Source of the DNA: JAMXLO01 sp963818775
GTDB lineage: Bacteria > Pseudomonadota > Alphaproteobacteria > Acetobacterales > Acetobacteraceae
Direction of reading: 5' to 3'
Assembly (NCBI GenBank): GCA_963818775.1
Contig: CAWFUF010000008.1
Coordinates: forward strand, 124,001 to 188,000
Length of the DNA: 64,000 nucleotides
Both the position numbers and the translations under genes were made by a program. The notes under the pieces were generated by a model. That model saw only the letters and a program-made list of their open reading frames with translations. It was not told the DNA's origin and did no database searches. Within the stretch, counting starts at the first letter, position 1; every line of letters begins with the position of its first letter. Of this stretch, positions 1 to 7,973 are shown one piece after another.

Positions 1-2
1 AG

Positions 3-602
3 GCCGCGTTGATCAAGGCGGCTTTCGACACGCAGAAGGGCGATCCGCCGCGGCTCGTTGAGGTGCCGACGCCGTCGACCGGTGGTTCTGCGTATTACGC
101 GCTCAGCGTCGAGGACGAGACTCCGCCCTCAGTCAAACCATTCGACGCAGTCAAGGATCAGGTGACGGCGGACTGGACGCATGACGCACAGCGACACGCG
201 CAGGAAGAGGCGGCGGCGAAGCTGTTGGCCGCGGTGAAGGGCGGCCAGTCGCTGGCCGACGCCGCAGCGGTTGCCGGCGTGACGGTCCGGCGCACACCGC
301 TGGTCACCCGTGGCGGTACGGCCGAGGGAGTGCCGCAGCAGCTTGAACAGCCGTTGTTCGCACTGAAGCAGGGCGAGCCGACAATGGTGGAAACCGGTGA
401 CGGATTTGTCGTCGCGGTGCCGGCTGAAATCGTCGAGGCTGATCCGAAGGCCGATCCCACCGGCTATACGCAGGTGCGCCAGGCGGTTTCGCAGTCGATC
501 GGCAGCGATCTCGCCAGCGTGTTCGCTGACGCGTTGCGCGAGCGTGCGCAGCCGCGCATCAATCAATCCGCTCTCGACAACGTCACTGGTCAGCAGCAAT
601 GA
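3..602 (+). CDS. ppiD: Peptidyl-prolyl isomerase/periplasmic foldase, PpiD/SurA type (C-terminal part)
   Basis: This is the last ~199 residues of a larger protein that begins before the window. The visible part is alpha-helical with a parvulin-like flank, including a stretch near DGFVVAVPAEIVEADP that resembles the C-terminal half of PpiD, the inner-membrane-anchored chaperone that helps outer-membrane and secreted proteins fold. The catalytic parvulin core and the N-terminal anchor are not in view. The stop codon overlaps the trpE start (ATGA, 599-602), so trpE is probably translationally coupled to it. A ppiD-trpE neighbourhood is common in alphaproteobacteria. The family call rests on this context plus weak similarity. 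Confidence 0.7.
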   Translation, partial: AALIKAAFDTQKGDPPRLVEVPTPSTGGSAYYALSVEDETPPSVKPFDAVKDQVTADWTHDAQRHAQEEAAAKLLAAVKGGQSLADAAAVAGVTVRRTPLVTRGGTAEGVPQQLEQPLFALKQGEPTMVETGDGFVVAVPAEIVEADPKADPTGYTQVRQAVSQSIGSDLASVFADALRERAQPRINQSALDNVTGQQQ

Positions 603-2128
603 ACGTCTCGGTCCCGCCTGGCTTCGCCAGCTTTCGTGCCGCCTATGATGCAGGGCGCGGCACGCTGGTGTGGCGTCGCGGCGTGGCCGATCTGGAGACG
701 CCGGTTGCGGCTTTTCTGAAGCTGGCGCACGGCCGGCCGAATTCGTTCCTGCTGGAAAGCGTGGAAGGCGGCGCGGCGCGGGGACGCTATTCGATCATCG
801 GCATGGAACCTGACCTGGTCTGGCGCTGTCGCGATGGTCGTGCCGAGATCAACCGCTATGCGCAGTCCGCACCGCACGCCTTCATCGCGGATCCGAGGCC
901 GGCGCTGGACAGCCTGCGAGCCACGATCGCGGAGACACGCCTCGAGGTGCCGGCCAATCTGCCACCGATGGCCGGCGGGCTCGTCGGCTATCTCGGCTAT
1001 GACATGGTGCGGCTGATGGAGCGGCTGCCCGCCAGCACGCGCGACGTGATCGGTGTGCCGGAAGGTCTGATGATGCGGCCGACGCTGTTCGCGATCTTCG
1101 ACAACGTGAATGACGAACTGACGCTCGCGGCGCCGGTCTATCCGCAGGCGGACATCAGCGCCGAGGCTGCCTGGGATCACGCCCAGAAGCAACTCGCGGA
1201 GGCGGAGGCGGCGCTTGAACGGCCGTTGCCGCATCCACCCCCGCCGGTGATGCTGCCTGACCCGCCGGCGCCGGCATCGAATTTCTCGAAGCCCGATTTC
1301 CTGGCGGCGGTGGATCGTTGCAAGGACTACATCGCAGCCGGCGATGCGTTTCAGATCGTGATCAGCCAGCGGTTTTCGGTGCCGTTCGTATTGCCGCCGT
1401 TCTCGCTGTACCGAGCGTTGCGGCGGATCAACCCGGCACCGTTCCTGTTCTTCCTCGATTTCGGTGGCTTTGCCGTGGTGGGATCGAGCCCGGAGGTGCT
1501 GGTCCGCCTGCGCGACGGCACGGTGACGATCCGGCCGCTTGCCGGAACGCGGCGGCGTGGGACGACATACGAGGAAGACCAGGCTCTGGAGGCGGAGCTG
1601 CTGTCCGATCCGAAGGAGCGCGCCGAGCACCTCATGCTGCTCGATCTCGGGCGCAATGATGTGGGACGGGTGGCGGAGCTGGGCTCCGTCAAGGTGACCG
1701 AGAGCTTCGCCATCGAGCGCTTCAGCCACGTCATGCACATCTCGTCCAATGTGGAGGGAAAGCTGCGCGATGGGCTCGACGCGCTGGATGCCCTGGTTGG
1801 CGGCTTCCCTGCGGGCACGCTGTCAGGGGCGCCGAAGGTGAGGGCGATGGAGATCATCGATGAACTCGAACCCGATCGGCGCAACATCTATGCCGGCTGC
1901 ATCGGCTACTTCGCTGCCAACGGGACGATGGATACCTGTATCGGCCTGCGCACCGCGTTGGTGAAGGACGGCGTCATGTATGTGCAGGCGGGTGCCGGGA
2001 TCGTCGCGGACTCGGAGGCCGAGTTCGAACACGAAGAATGCCGGCAGAAGGCGCGTGCGCTGATGCGCGCAGCCGAGGAGGCGGTGCGGTTTGCGGCCGG
2101 CAAGTCGGGCGGCAACGCTCCCGGGTAG
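599..2128 (+). CDS. trpE: Anthranilate synthase component I
   Basis: TrpE converts chorismate to anthranilate using ammonia supplied by TrpG, the first step of tryptophan synthesis, in the cytosol. The 509-residue length is normal. An N-terminal Anth_synt_I domain contains LLESVEGG, the region that binds feedback tryptophan. The C-terminal chorismate-binding domain carries PLAGTRRRG, DPKERAEHLMLLDLGRND, FPAGTLSGAPKVRAMEIIDE and VQAGAGIVADS. The ATG at 599 overlaps the preceding stop by 4 nt, so there is no room for a leader-peptide attenuator directly upstream. The partner trpG lies about 1.3 kb downstream, separated by two unrelated genes. Confidence 0.97.
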   Translation: MNVSVPPGFASFRAAYDAGRGTLVWRRGVADLETPVAAFLKLAHGRPNSFLLESVEGGAARGRYSIIGMEPDLVWRCRDGRAEINRYAQSAPHAFIADPRPALDSLRATIAETRLEVPANLPPMAGGLVGYLGYDMVRLMERLPASTRDVIGVPEGLMMRPTLFAIFDNVNDELTLAAPVYPQADISAEAAWDHAQKQLAEAEAALERPLPHPPPPVMLPDPPAPASNFSKPDFLAAVDRCKDYIAAGDAFQIVISQRFSVPFVLPPFSLYRALRRINPAPFLFFLDFGGFAVVGSSPEVLVRLRDGTVTIRPLAGTRRRGTTYEEDQALEAELLSDPKERAEHLMLLDLGRNDVGRVAELGSVKVTESFAIERFSHVMHISSNVEGKLRDGLDALDALVGGFPAGTLSGAPKVRAMEIIDELEPDRRNIYAGCIGYFAANGTMDTCIGLRTALVKDGVMYVQAGAGIVADSEAEFEHEECRQKARALMRAAEEAVRFAAGKSGGNAPG

Positions 2129-2255
2129 TTGCCTGGCGTCTGGGATAAGAGGTGGCCGGCAGTTGTTCGTGACCGCGTCGGAGGTCGAGCAGGTCGACCT
2201 TGCAGGCAGCGTGCGCTGGGGTTATCGAACCGCCGCGCCAATTTTGAGCGGGAAA

Positions 2256-2660
2256 GTGCCGATTTCGTTTGCCCTGGAGCCCGAGCTGTCCCCCGAAGAG
2301 TTTCGAGGTATCCTGGTCACCTCGACGCTCGCCGAGAGGCGCCCCGCCGATGATCTCTCTCGGCTCAACAAGATGCTGCGTAATGCAGACCTCATCGTTA
2401 CCGCTCGTGACGCAGGTCGTCTTGTCGGCGTTTCAAGAGCAGTAACCGACTTCTCCTACTGCTGTTACCTCTCCGATTTGGCGGTCGATGTTGCGTACCA
2501 ACGACAAGGTCTCGGAAAGCGCCTGATTGACGAGACGCATCGAGCTGCGGGCGAGAACACGACGCTGATTCTCGTTGCCGCGCCGGCAGCCGAGACCTAC
2601 TACCCCAGAATCGGGATGAAGCACCTCGCGAGTTGCTGGGCTATTCCAAGAAAGCGATAA
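2256..2660 (+). CDS. GNAT-family N-acetyltransferase
   Basis: This is a small acetyl-CoA-dependent acetyltransferase of unknown substrate. The GNAT core is recognisable: beta strands around DLIVTARDAGRLVGVSRAV, the acetyl-CoA loop in YQRQGLGKRLIDETHR (the Q/RxxGxG/A motif), and a C-terminal PAAETYYPRIGM segment. The GTG at 2256 is chosen because the conserved part (PISFALEPELS) starts there and an upstream start would overlap trpE with no similarity. The reading frame is open from 2091, so a longer form is possible. It sits with a DoxX gene between trpE and trpG, which is not the usual content of a trp operon. Confidence 0.75.
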   Translation: MPISFALEPELSPEEFRGILVTSTLAERRPADDLSRLNKMLRNADLIVTARDAGRLVGVSRAVTDFSYCCYLSDLAVDVAYQRQGLGKRLIDETHRAAGENTTLILVAAPAAETYYPRIGMKHLASCWAIPRKR

Positions 2661-2883
2661 CCGGTTCCCATTGCCACGCGTTCAGCGGCTGACGCTTACC
2701 ACCCCCGACATCTTGCCGCGAGCAGCGGTAGATTTCTGCGATTTGCCCGCAGAGCCCCACGCCTGCCGACCGCACGTCCACTGCGAACGCTGCGAAACCG
2801 CGCGATCAAATTGTTGCTATCCTGGGTTGTCAACATCGTCGAGGGGCAACATTGCGTTCCATCTCCCAACGGAGACTCGAACC

Positions 2884-3306
2884 ATGGCAGACGCAACCAA
2901 GCTGGCGGCCGCGTGGGAGCCTCGGGTTCTGAGCCTCCTCCGCATCATCGTCGGCCTCATGTTCATGGAGCACGGTCTGGGCAAGCTCATTGGCTTCCCG
3001 CCTGTGCCAAGTCAGCCGGCAGCGTTCCATCTCCTCTGGTTTGCAGGGATCATCGAAACCGTTGGCGGGTTCCTGGTTGCGATCGGTCTGTTCACCCGCG
3101 GAGCGGCTTTCATCATGTCGGGCGAGATGGCGATCGGCTATTTCATGGCGCACGCGCCACGGGGCCTATACCCCGTCTTGAACGGCGGCGATGCCGCAAT
3201 CCTCTATAGTCTCATCTTTTTCTACTTCTTCGTCGCGGGAGGTGGAGCCTGGAGCGTGGATCGCCTGCGCTCGCCGCAGGCTGCCGGGCGATACGCGACC
3301 GGCTGA
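2884..3306 (+). CDS. DoxX family membrane protein
   Basis: This is a 140-residue integral membrane protein with about four helices. RIIVGLMFMEHGLGKLIGFP is the usual first DoxX segment, followed by LLWFAGIIETVGGFLVAIGL and helices around FIMSGEMAIGYFMAHAP and ILYSLIFFYFFVAGGGAWSVD. DoxX proteins are linked to redox or thiol stress in several bacteria, but no specific activity can be assigned here. The ATG at 2884 is preceded by the purine-rich ACGGAGACTCGAACC, which places a ribosome site. The frame is open further upstream (from 2671), but that part lacks DoxX similarity. Confidence 0.9.
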   Translation: MADATKLAAAWEPRVLSLLRIIVGLMFMEHGLGKLIGFPPVPSQPAAFHLLWFAGIIETVGGFLVAIGLFTRGAAFIMSGEMAIGYFMAHAPRGLYPVLNGGDAAILYSLIFFYFFVAGGGAWSVDRLRSPQAAGRYATG

Positions 3307-3397
3307 CCGGGACGGTGTCAAAACACGGGGCGACCTGAGGGGCTTGAGACCCGAACGCGGGCAAGCCACACTCCGCCGCCCGCGAGGACGCCCATTG

Positions 3398-3994
3398 ATG
3401 ATTCTGCTCATCGACAACTACGACTCATTCACCTTCAACCTGTTCCATTTCCTGGGCGATGTCGGCGGGCGCTGCGAGGTCTGGCGGAACGACAAGATCA
3501 GCGTAGCTGATGCCCTGGCGCGCGACCTCGAGGCGATCGTGCTGTCCCCCGGTCCGTGCACGCCGAACGAGGCAGGCATCTGCCTGGACCTGATCACCGC
3601 TGCGGCGGGCAAGATCCCGATCCTCGGCGTCTGTCTGGGCCAACAGGCGATCGGTCAGGCGTTCGGCGGGCACGTAGTGCGTGCGCCTGTCCCGATGCAC
3701 GGCAAGGTCAGCCGCATCTTCCACGCCGGCACCGACATCCTGGAAGGGCTGCCATCGCCATTCTCTGCCACGCGCTACCACAGTCTCATCGTTGACCGCG
3801 GCACGCTGCCCGAGGTTCTGGTGCCGACCGCCTGGACCGACGACGGACTGGTAATGGCGATGCGGCACCGCTCGCTGCCGGTGTTCGGCGTGCAGTTCCA
3901 TCCGGAAAGCATCGCCAGCGAGCATGGCCACGAACTGCTGGCGAATTTCCTGGCGATCGCCCGCGGCACGAACGCCCCGGCACGCGCAGCCTGA
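3398..3994 (+). CDS. trpG: Anthranilate synthase component II (glutamine amidotransferase)
   Basis: TrpG releases ammonia from glutamine and passes it to TrpE. The 198-residue class I amidotransferase shows the N-terminal LLIDNYDSFTFNL, the oxyanion strand SPGPCTPNEAG, the nucleophile cysteine in GVCLGQQAIGQAFGG, and the His-Glu pair in VFGVQFHPESIASEHG. The ATG at 3398 gives the standard N terminus. A TTG three bases earlier is also possible. It is followed after 9 nt by trpD, starting the trpG-trpD-trpC-moaC run. Confidence 0.96.
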   Translation: MILLIDNYDSFTFNLFHFLGDVGGRCEVWRNDKISVADALARDLEAIVLSPGPCTPNEAGICLDLITAAAGKIPILGVCLGQQAIGQAFGGHVVRAPVPMHGKVSRIFHAGTDILEGLPSPFSATRYHSLIVDRGTLPEVLVPTAWTDDGLVMAMRHRSLPVFGVQFHPESIASEHGHELLANFLAIARGTNAPARAA

Positions 3995-4003
3995 CAGCGC
4001 AAG

Positions 4004-5020
4004 GTGTCCAACAATCTCAAGCCTTTCCTGGCTCGCCTCGCCGCCGGGGATACACTCACGGACACAGACGCCGAAGCGGCGTTCGACATCATCATGTCGG
4101 GCGAGGCGACGCCGGCGCAGATCGGCGCGCTGCTCATGGCGATGCGGGTGCGCGGCGAGACGGTGCCGGAAATCACCGGTGCGGTGCGCGCCATGCGGGC
4201 GCGGATGACCGCGGTTGCCGCGCCACCGGATGCCATCGATGTCTGTGGCACCGGCGGCGATGCGGCCGGGACGTTGAACGTCTCAACGGCGGTGACGTTT
4301 GTAGTGGCCGGCTGCGACGTGCCGGTGGCCAAGCATGGCAACCGTGCCCTCTCATCGCGTACCGGCGGGGCCGACGTGCTCGTGGCACTTGGCGTGAACG
4401 TCGATGTGCCGCTGGAACGCCTGCCGGACATCCTGCGCGCGGCCAATTGCGCCTTTCTGTTCGCGCCACGCCATCATCCGTCAATGCGTCACGCCGCGGG
4501 TCCACGGGTCGAGCTGGGGACACGAACGATCTTCAACCTGCTCGGCCCGCTGGCCAATCCGGCCCGAGTGCGGCGGCAGCTCACCGGTGTGTTCGCTCCC
4601 GAATGGGCCGGTCCGATGGCGGAGACACTCGGCCGGCTCGGCACCGAGACAGCATGGCTCGTGCACGGCCAGGGGCTGGATGAGCTTACGGTCGCCGGAG
4701 AGAACCAGGTGACCGCCTGGCAGAGTGGCAGCCTGCGCCGGTTCACCGTCAGTCCGGAGGACGCCGGACTTGGGCGCGCGCCGGTCGAGGCGATCCGCGG
4801 TGGCGATGCTGCGCTGAACGCTGCGACGCTCCGGGCATTGCTTCAGGGTGCGACCGGCCCGTATCGCGACACAGTGGTGCTGAATTCCGCTGCCGCGCTT
4901 ATCGTCGCGGCTCGCGCGGGCGATCTCCGCGAGGGCGCTGCGCTGGCCAGCCGCTCGATCAGTTCCGGTGCCGCGCTCGCTGCTCTTGAAACGCTGCGGC
5001 GCGAGACCGCGGCGCACTGA
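4004..5020 (+). CDS. trpD: Anthranilate phosphoribosyltransferase
   Basis: TrpD transfers the phosphoribosyl group from PRPP to anthranilate. The 338-residue length is normal. The diagnostic loop VCGTGGDAAGTLNVSTA is near residue 80, followed by KHGNRALSSRTGGADVLVALG and FLFAPRHHPSMRHAAGPRVE, which line the anthranilate and PRPP sites, and RTIFNLLGPLANP. The start is GTG (4004), 9 nt after the trpG stop. The gene is 8 nt from trpC, so it is in the same transcription unit. Confidence 0.96.
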   Translation: MSNNLKPFLARLAAGDTLTDTDAEAAFDIIMSGEATPAQIGALLMAMRVRGETVPEITGAVRAMRARMTAVAAPPDAIDVCGTGGDAAGTLNVSTAVTFVVAGCDVPVAKHGNRALSSRTGGADVLVALGVNVDVPLERLPDILRAANCAFLFAPRHHPSMRHAAGPRVELGTRTIFNLLGPLANPARVRRQLTGVFAPEWAGPMAETLGRLGTETAWLVHGQGLDELTVAGENQVTAWQSGSLRRFTVSPEDAGLGRAPVEAIRGGDAALNAATLRALLQGATGPYRDTVVLNSAAALIVAARAGDLREGAALASRSISSGAALAALETLRRETAAH

Positions 5021-5028
5021 AGGACCCG

Positions 5029-5853
5029 ATGTCTGACACGGCGCACATCCCCGCTTCTGACGTGTTGGCCCGCATCTGCTCCGAGACGCGCGCGGCTGTG
5101 GCGCAAGCCAAGGCGAAGACCGGCGTGGAAGCTCTGCAGTCCGAGATCGCCGCGCGCCACGATCCGCCTCGCGGTTTCGGCTCCGCGCTGAAAGAGGCGG
5201 TCGCGCAAGGTCGTTTTGGCCTTGTCGCTGAGATCAAGAAGGCATCGCCATCGGGCGGCCTGATCAGGGAGCAGTTCGATCCGCCTGAGCTGGCGCGCGC
5301 CTATCGGGACGGCGGCGCGGCGTGCCTCTCGGTGCTGACCAACGCGCCGCATTTCCAGGGCAGCCGCGACCACCTGGCAGCGGCCCGCGGCGCAGTTGAT
5401 CTGCCAGTACTGCGGAAGGACTTCATTCTCGATCCGTGGCAGGTCTATGAGAGCCGCGCGATGGGGGCCGACTGCATCCTGCTGATCCTCGCCGCACTGA
5501 CCGACAGCGAGGCACGCGAACTGGAGGGGCTGGCGCGCGCACTGGACATGGATGTGCTGGCCGAGGTGCACGATGCACGCGAGATCGAGCGGGCACTTGG
5601 GCTTGAGACGTCGCTGTTCGGCATAAACAATCGCAATCTCAAGACATTGACGACCGATCTGGCCACGACAGATCAGCTCGCGCCATTGGTGCCCCCCGAT
5701 CGCTTCCTGATCGCCGAGAGCGGCATCCGCACCCACGCGGATCTGCGCCGCCTCGCCGCGGCAGGGGCACAATGCTTCCTGGTGGGCGAGAGCCTAATGC
5801 GCCAGCCGGACGTCACCGCGGCGACGCGCGCGCTGCTGACAGGCGCCACATGA
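5029..5853 (+). CDS. trpC: Indole-3-glycerol-phosphate synthase
   Basis: TrpC closes the indole ring, converting CdRP to indole-3-glycerol phosphate. It is a single (beta/alpha)8 barrel of 274 residues, not fused to TrpF. Catalytic elements are visible: LVAEIKKASPSGGLI (catalytic Lys), LRKDFILDPWQVYE (Lys and Asp), FGINNRNLKTL, and IAESGIRTHADL near the C-terminal phosphate site. The TGA overlaps the moaC ATG (ATGA at 5850-5853), so the two are translationally coupled. trpF, trpB and trpA are not in the window. Confidence 0.96.
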   Translation: MSDTAHIPASDVLARICSETRAAVAQAKAKTGVEALQSEIAARHDPPRGFGSALKEAVAQGRFGLVAEIKKASPSGGLIREQFDPPELARAYRDGGAACLSVLTNAPHFQGSRDHLAAARGAVDLPVLRKDFILDPWQVYESRAMGADCILLILAALTDSEARELEGLARALDMDVLAEVHDAREIERALGLETSLFGINNRNLKTLTTDLATTDQLAPLVPPDRFLIAESGIRTHADLRRLAAAGAQCFLVGESLMRQPDVTAATRALLTGAT

Positions 5854-6323
5854 GCGAGGATTTCTCCCACTTCGACGCGCGCGGCCAGGCGGCGATGGTC
5901 GATGTCGGCGCCAAGCCGGTCACCGAGCGCACGGCCACGGCGCGCGCCCGTGTCGTCATGCAGCCGGCAACCGCAGCGCTGATCCGCAGCGGCGGAGCGA
6001 AGAAGGGCGATGTGCTCGGGGTGGCACGCATCGCTGGAATTATGGCGGCCAAGCGCACGTCGGAACTGATACCACTCTGCCATTCGCTGCCGATCAGCGC
6101 GGTTTCGTTGGAACTGATTGTGGTTGAGGGCGCGGTAGAGATCGCCGCGACGGTGCGCACAACAGGACAGACCGGGGTGGAGATGGAGGCGCTGACCGCA
6201 GCGTCGGTGGCCGCGCTCACCGTGTACGACATGTGCAAATCGGTGGATCGCGGCATGCGCATCGAGGCGTTGCGCCTGACCCACAAGGCGGGCGGCAAGT
6301 CGGGTGAGTTCGTCCAGGACTAG
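5850..6323 (+). CDS. moaC: Cyclic pyranopterin monophosphate synthase
   Basis: MoaC converts the MoaA product to cyclic pyranopterin monophosphate, an early step in molybdenum cofactor synthesis. The 157-residue protein carries SHFDARGQAAMVDVG, KRTSELIPLCHSLPI (active site), TGQTGVEMEALTAASVAALTVYDMCKSVDRGM and LTHKAGGKSG. The ATG at 5850 lies within the trpC stop region. The trpC-moaC linkage is a familiar alphaproteobacterial arrangement. Its 3' end overlaps the next gene by 20 nt. Confidence 0.95.
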   Translation: MSEDFSHFDARGQAAMVDVGAKPVTERTATARARVVMQPATAALIRSGGAKKGDVLGVARIAGIMAAKRTSELIPLCHSLPISAVSLELIVVEGAVEIAATVRTTGQTGVEMEALTAASVAALTVYDMCKSVDRGMRIEALRLTHKAGGKSGEFVQD

Positions 6324-7824
6324 GCTGTTCGACCTCGCGATCATCGGCGGCGGCATCAACGGCTGCGGCATCGCGCGCGACGCCGCGGGTCGCGGGCTCT
6401 CGGTGCTGCTTGTCGAACAGGGCGATCTGGCGAGCGGCACCTCGTCTGCCTCAACCAAGCTGATCCATGGCGGCCTGCGCTATCTGGAACACTACGCATT
6501 TCGCCTGGTGCGGGAGTCGCTCGCCGAACGTGAGGTTCTGCTGCGCATCGCGCCGCACATCATTCGACCGATGCGCTTTGTGCTGCCGCATCATGCCGGG
6601 CTGCGGCCGTGGTGGCGGATCCGCCTGGGGCTGTTCCTCTACGACCATCTTGGCGGTCGGGAAATCCTTCCGGGCACGCGCTCGCTGGACCTGCGCGCGG
6701 ATCCCGCCGGCACGCCGCTGCGCCCGGAGTTCACGCGCGGGTTCGAGTACTCTGACTGCTGGGTTGATGACGCGCGGCTCGTGGTGCTGAACGCACGCGA
6801 TGCAGCGGCGCGTGGTGCAGACATTCGCACGCGCACTCGCTGCATCGGCGCCAGGCACGCGGATGGTGCGTGGCACCTGACGCTGGAGGGCGGAGCCACG
6901 GCCGAAGCGCGCGTGCTGGTGAATGCCGGCGGTCCGTATGTGACACGCGTGCTTCACGATGTGCTCGGTGCAGCGGAGCCTCGGCGCGTCAGGCTGGTAA
7001 AGGGCAGCCACATCGTCGTGCCGCGGCTCTATACGCACGATCGCAGCTATATCTTCCAGAACGCCGACGGCCGCGTGTGTTTCGCGATTCCGTATGAGCA
7101 CAACTTCACGCTGATCGGCACCACCGATGAGGATTTCCATGGCGATCCTTCCGACGTAGCGAGTTCCGGCGATGAGGAACGCTACCTGTGCGGCGCGGTC
7201 AGCGAATATCTGCGCGCACCGGTCGCGCCGTCGGATATCGTGCGGCGCTACGCCGGGGTGCGGCCGCTGCTGGATGATGGCGCCGGCAAGGCGCAGGAGG
7301 CTACACGCGACTACGTTCTGACGATGGAGGAGCCGGCGCTGCTGTCGGTATTCGGCGGCAAGATCACGACGTATCGACGGCTGGCCGAGGCGGCGATGGC
7401 GAAGCTGCAGCGCTGGTTTCCTGGCATGCAGGGCGCGTGGACGGCAGGCGTTGCGTTGCCCGGCGGTGATTTTCCGTGGAACGGCATCGAGCAAGTGCGC
7501 GCTGACCTGTCGCGACGCTACCCGTTTCTGCCTGATGCGACGCTACGTCGCCTGATCAGCGCCTATGGCACGATGACGGCCGACGTACTTGGCGATGCAC
7601 GCGAGGCGGTGGCGCTGGGGCGCATTTTTGGCGCTGATCTTTCCGAACGCGAAGTCGACTGGCTGGTGCGAACCGAATGGGCGCGGACCGCCGAGGACGT
7701 TCTGTGGCGGCGGAGCAAGCTTGGATTGCACATGAGTGCCGCGGAAGTCGGCGCGTTGGACGACTACCTTGTGCGACACCCCCACCGTGCCCTCCCCCGC
7801 TGTACCGGACAGGGAGTGAGGTAG
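6304..7824 (+). CDS. glpD: Aerobic glycerol-3-phosphate dehydrogenase
   Basis: GlpD is an FAD-dependent membrane-associated enzyme that oxidises glycerol-3-phosphate to dihydroxyacetone phosphate and feeds electrons to quinone. The 506-residue length fits. The N-terminal dinucleotide fold is LAIIGGGINGCGIARDAAG, followed by the family signature STKLIHGGLRYLEHYAFRLV. Also seen are VLVNAGGPYV, YAGVRPLLDD, LSVFGGKITTYRRLAE and a C-terminal DAO_C region. The GTG start at 6304 overlaps moaC by 20 nt. An internal start would delete part of the FAD fold, so the overlap is probably real. No glpF or glpK is nearby. Confidence 0.93.
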   Translation: MSSSRTRLFDLAIIGGGINGCGIARDAAGRGLSVLLVEQGDLASGTSSASTKLIHGGLRYLEHYAFRLVRESLAEREVLLRIAPHIIRPMRFVLPHHAGLRPWWRIRLGLFLYDHLGGREILPGTRSLDLRADPAGTPLRPEFTRGFEYSDCWVDDARLVVLNARDAAARGADIRTRTRCIGARHADGAWHLTLEGGATAEARVLVNAGGPYVTRVLHDVLGAAEPRRVRLVKGSHIVVPRLYTHDRSYIFQNADGRVCFAIPYEHNFTLIGTTDEDFHGDPSDVASSGDEERYLCGAVSEYLRAPVAPSDIVRRYAGVRPLLDDGAGKAQEATRDYVLTMEEPALLSVFGGKITTYRRLAEAAMAKLQRWFPGMQGAWTAGVALPGGDFPWNGIEQVRADLSRRYPFLPDATLRRLISAYGTMTADVLGDAREAVALGRIFGADLSEREVDWLVRTEWARTAEDVLWRRSKLGLHMSAAEVGALDDYLVRHPHRALPRCTGQGVR

Positions 7825-7826
7825 TT

Positions 7827-7973
7827 CTATTTCTGATCGTCGTCGAACAGGATGCGGTTGGCGGCGCCTTCCAGGTCTTCGTACTGACCGGAGCGCAGTG
7901 ACCACAGGAAGATCGCCAGCCCGCCGCCGCCGAGGATCAGGCTTGCGCCCAGCAGGTACAGAATGACATTCAT
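7827..7973 (-). CDS. ccoS: cbb3-type cytochrome oxidase assembly protein CcoS
   Basis: CcoS is a tiny (48-residue) membrane protein needed to load cofactors into the cbb3 oxidase. The sequence starts MNVILYLLGASLILGGGG, a single transmembrane helix, and continues with the family-typical SGQYEDLEGAANRILFDDD tail. Its ATG overlaps the ccoI stop (ATGA, 7970-7973), making it the last gene of the ccoGHIS block. It converges with glpD, leaving only 2 nt between the stop codons. Confidence 0.92.
   Translation of the reverse strand: MNVILYLLGASLILGGGGLAIFLWSLRSGQYEDLEGAANRILFDDDQK

Noticed and set aside
590..1738. Long open frame on the minus strand across trpE
   Set aside because: It is antisense to a certain trpE gene, Arg/His-rich and without any family resemblance. 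Such shadows are expected in high-GC genes.
3307..3397. Tryptophan leader peptide or attenuator before trpG
   Set aside because: No short open frame with tandem Trp codons and no terminator/antiterminator pair was seen here or before trpE.
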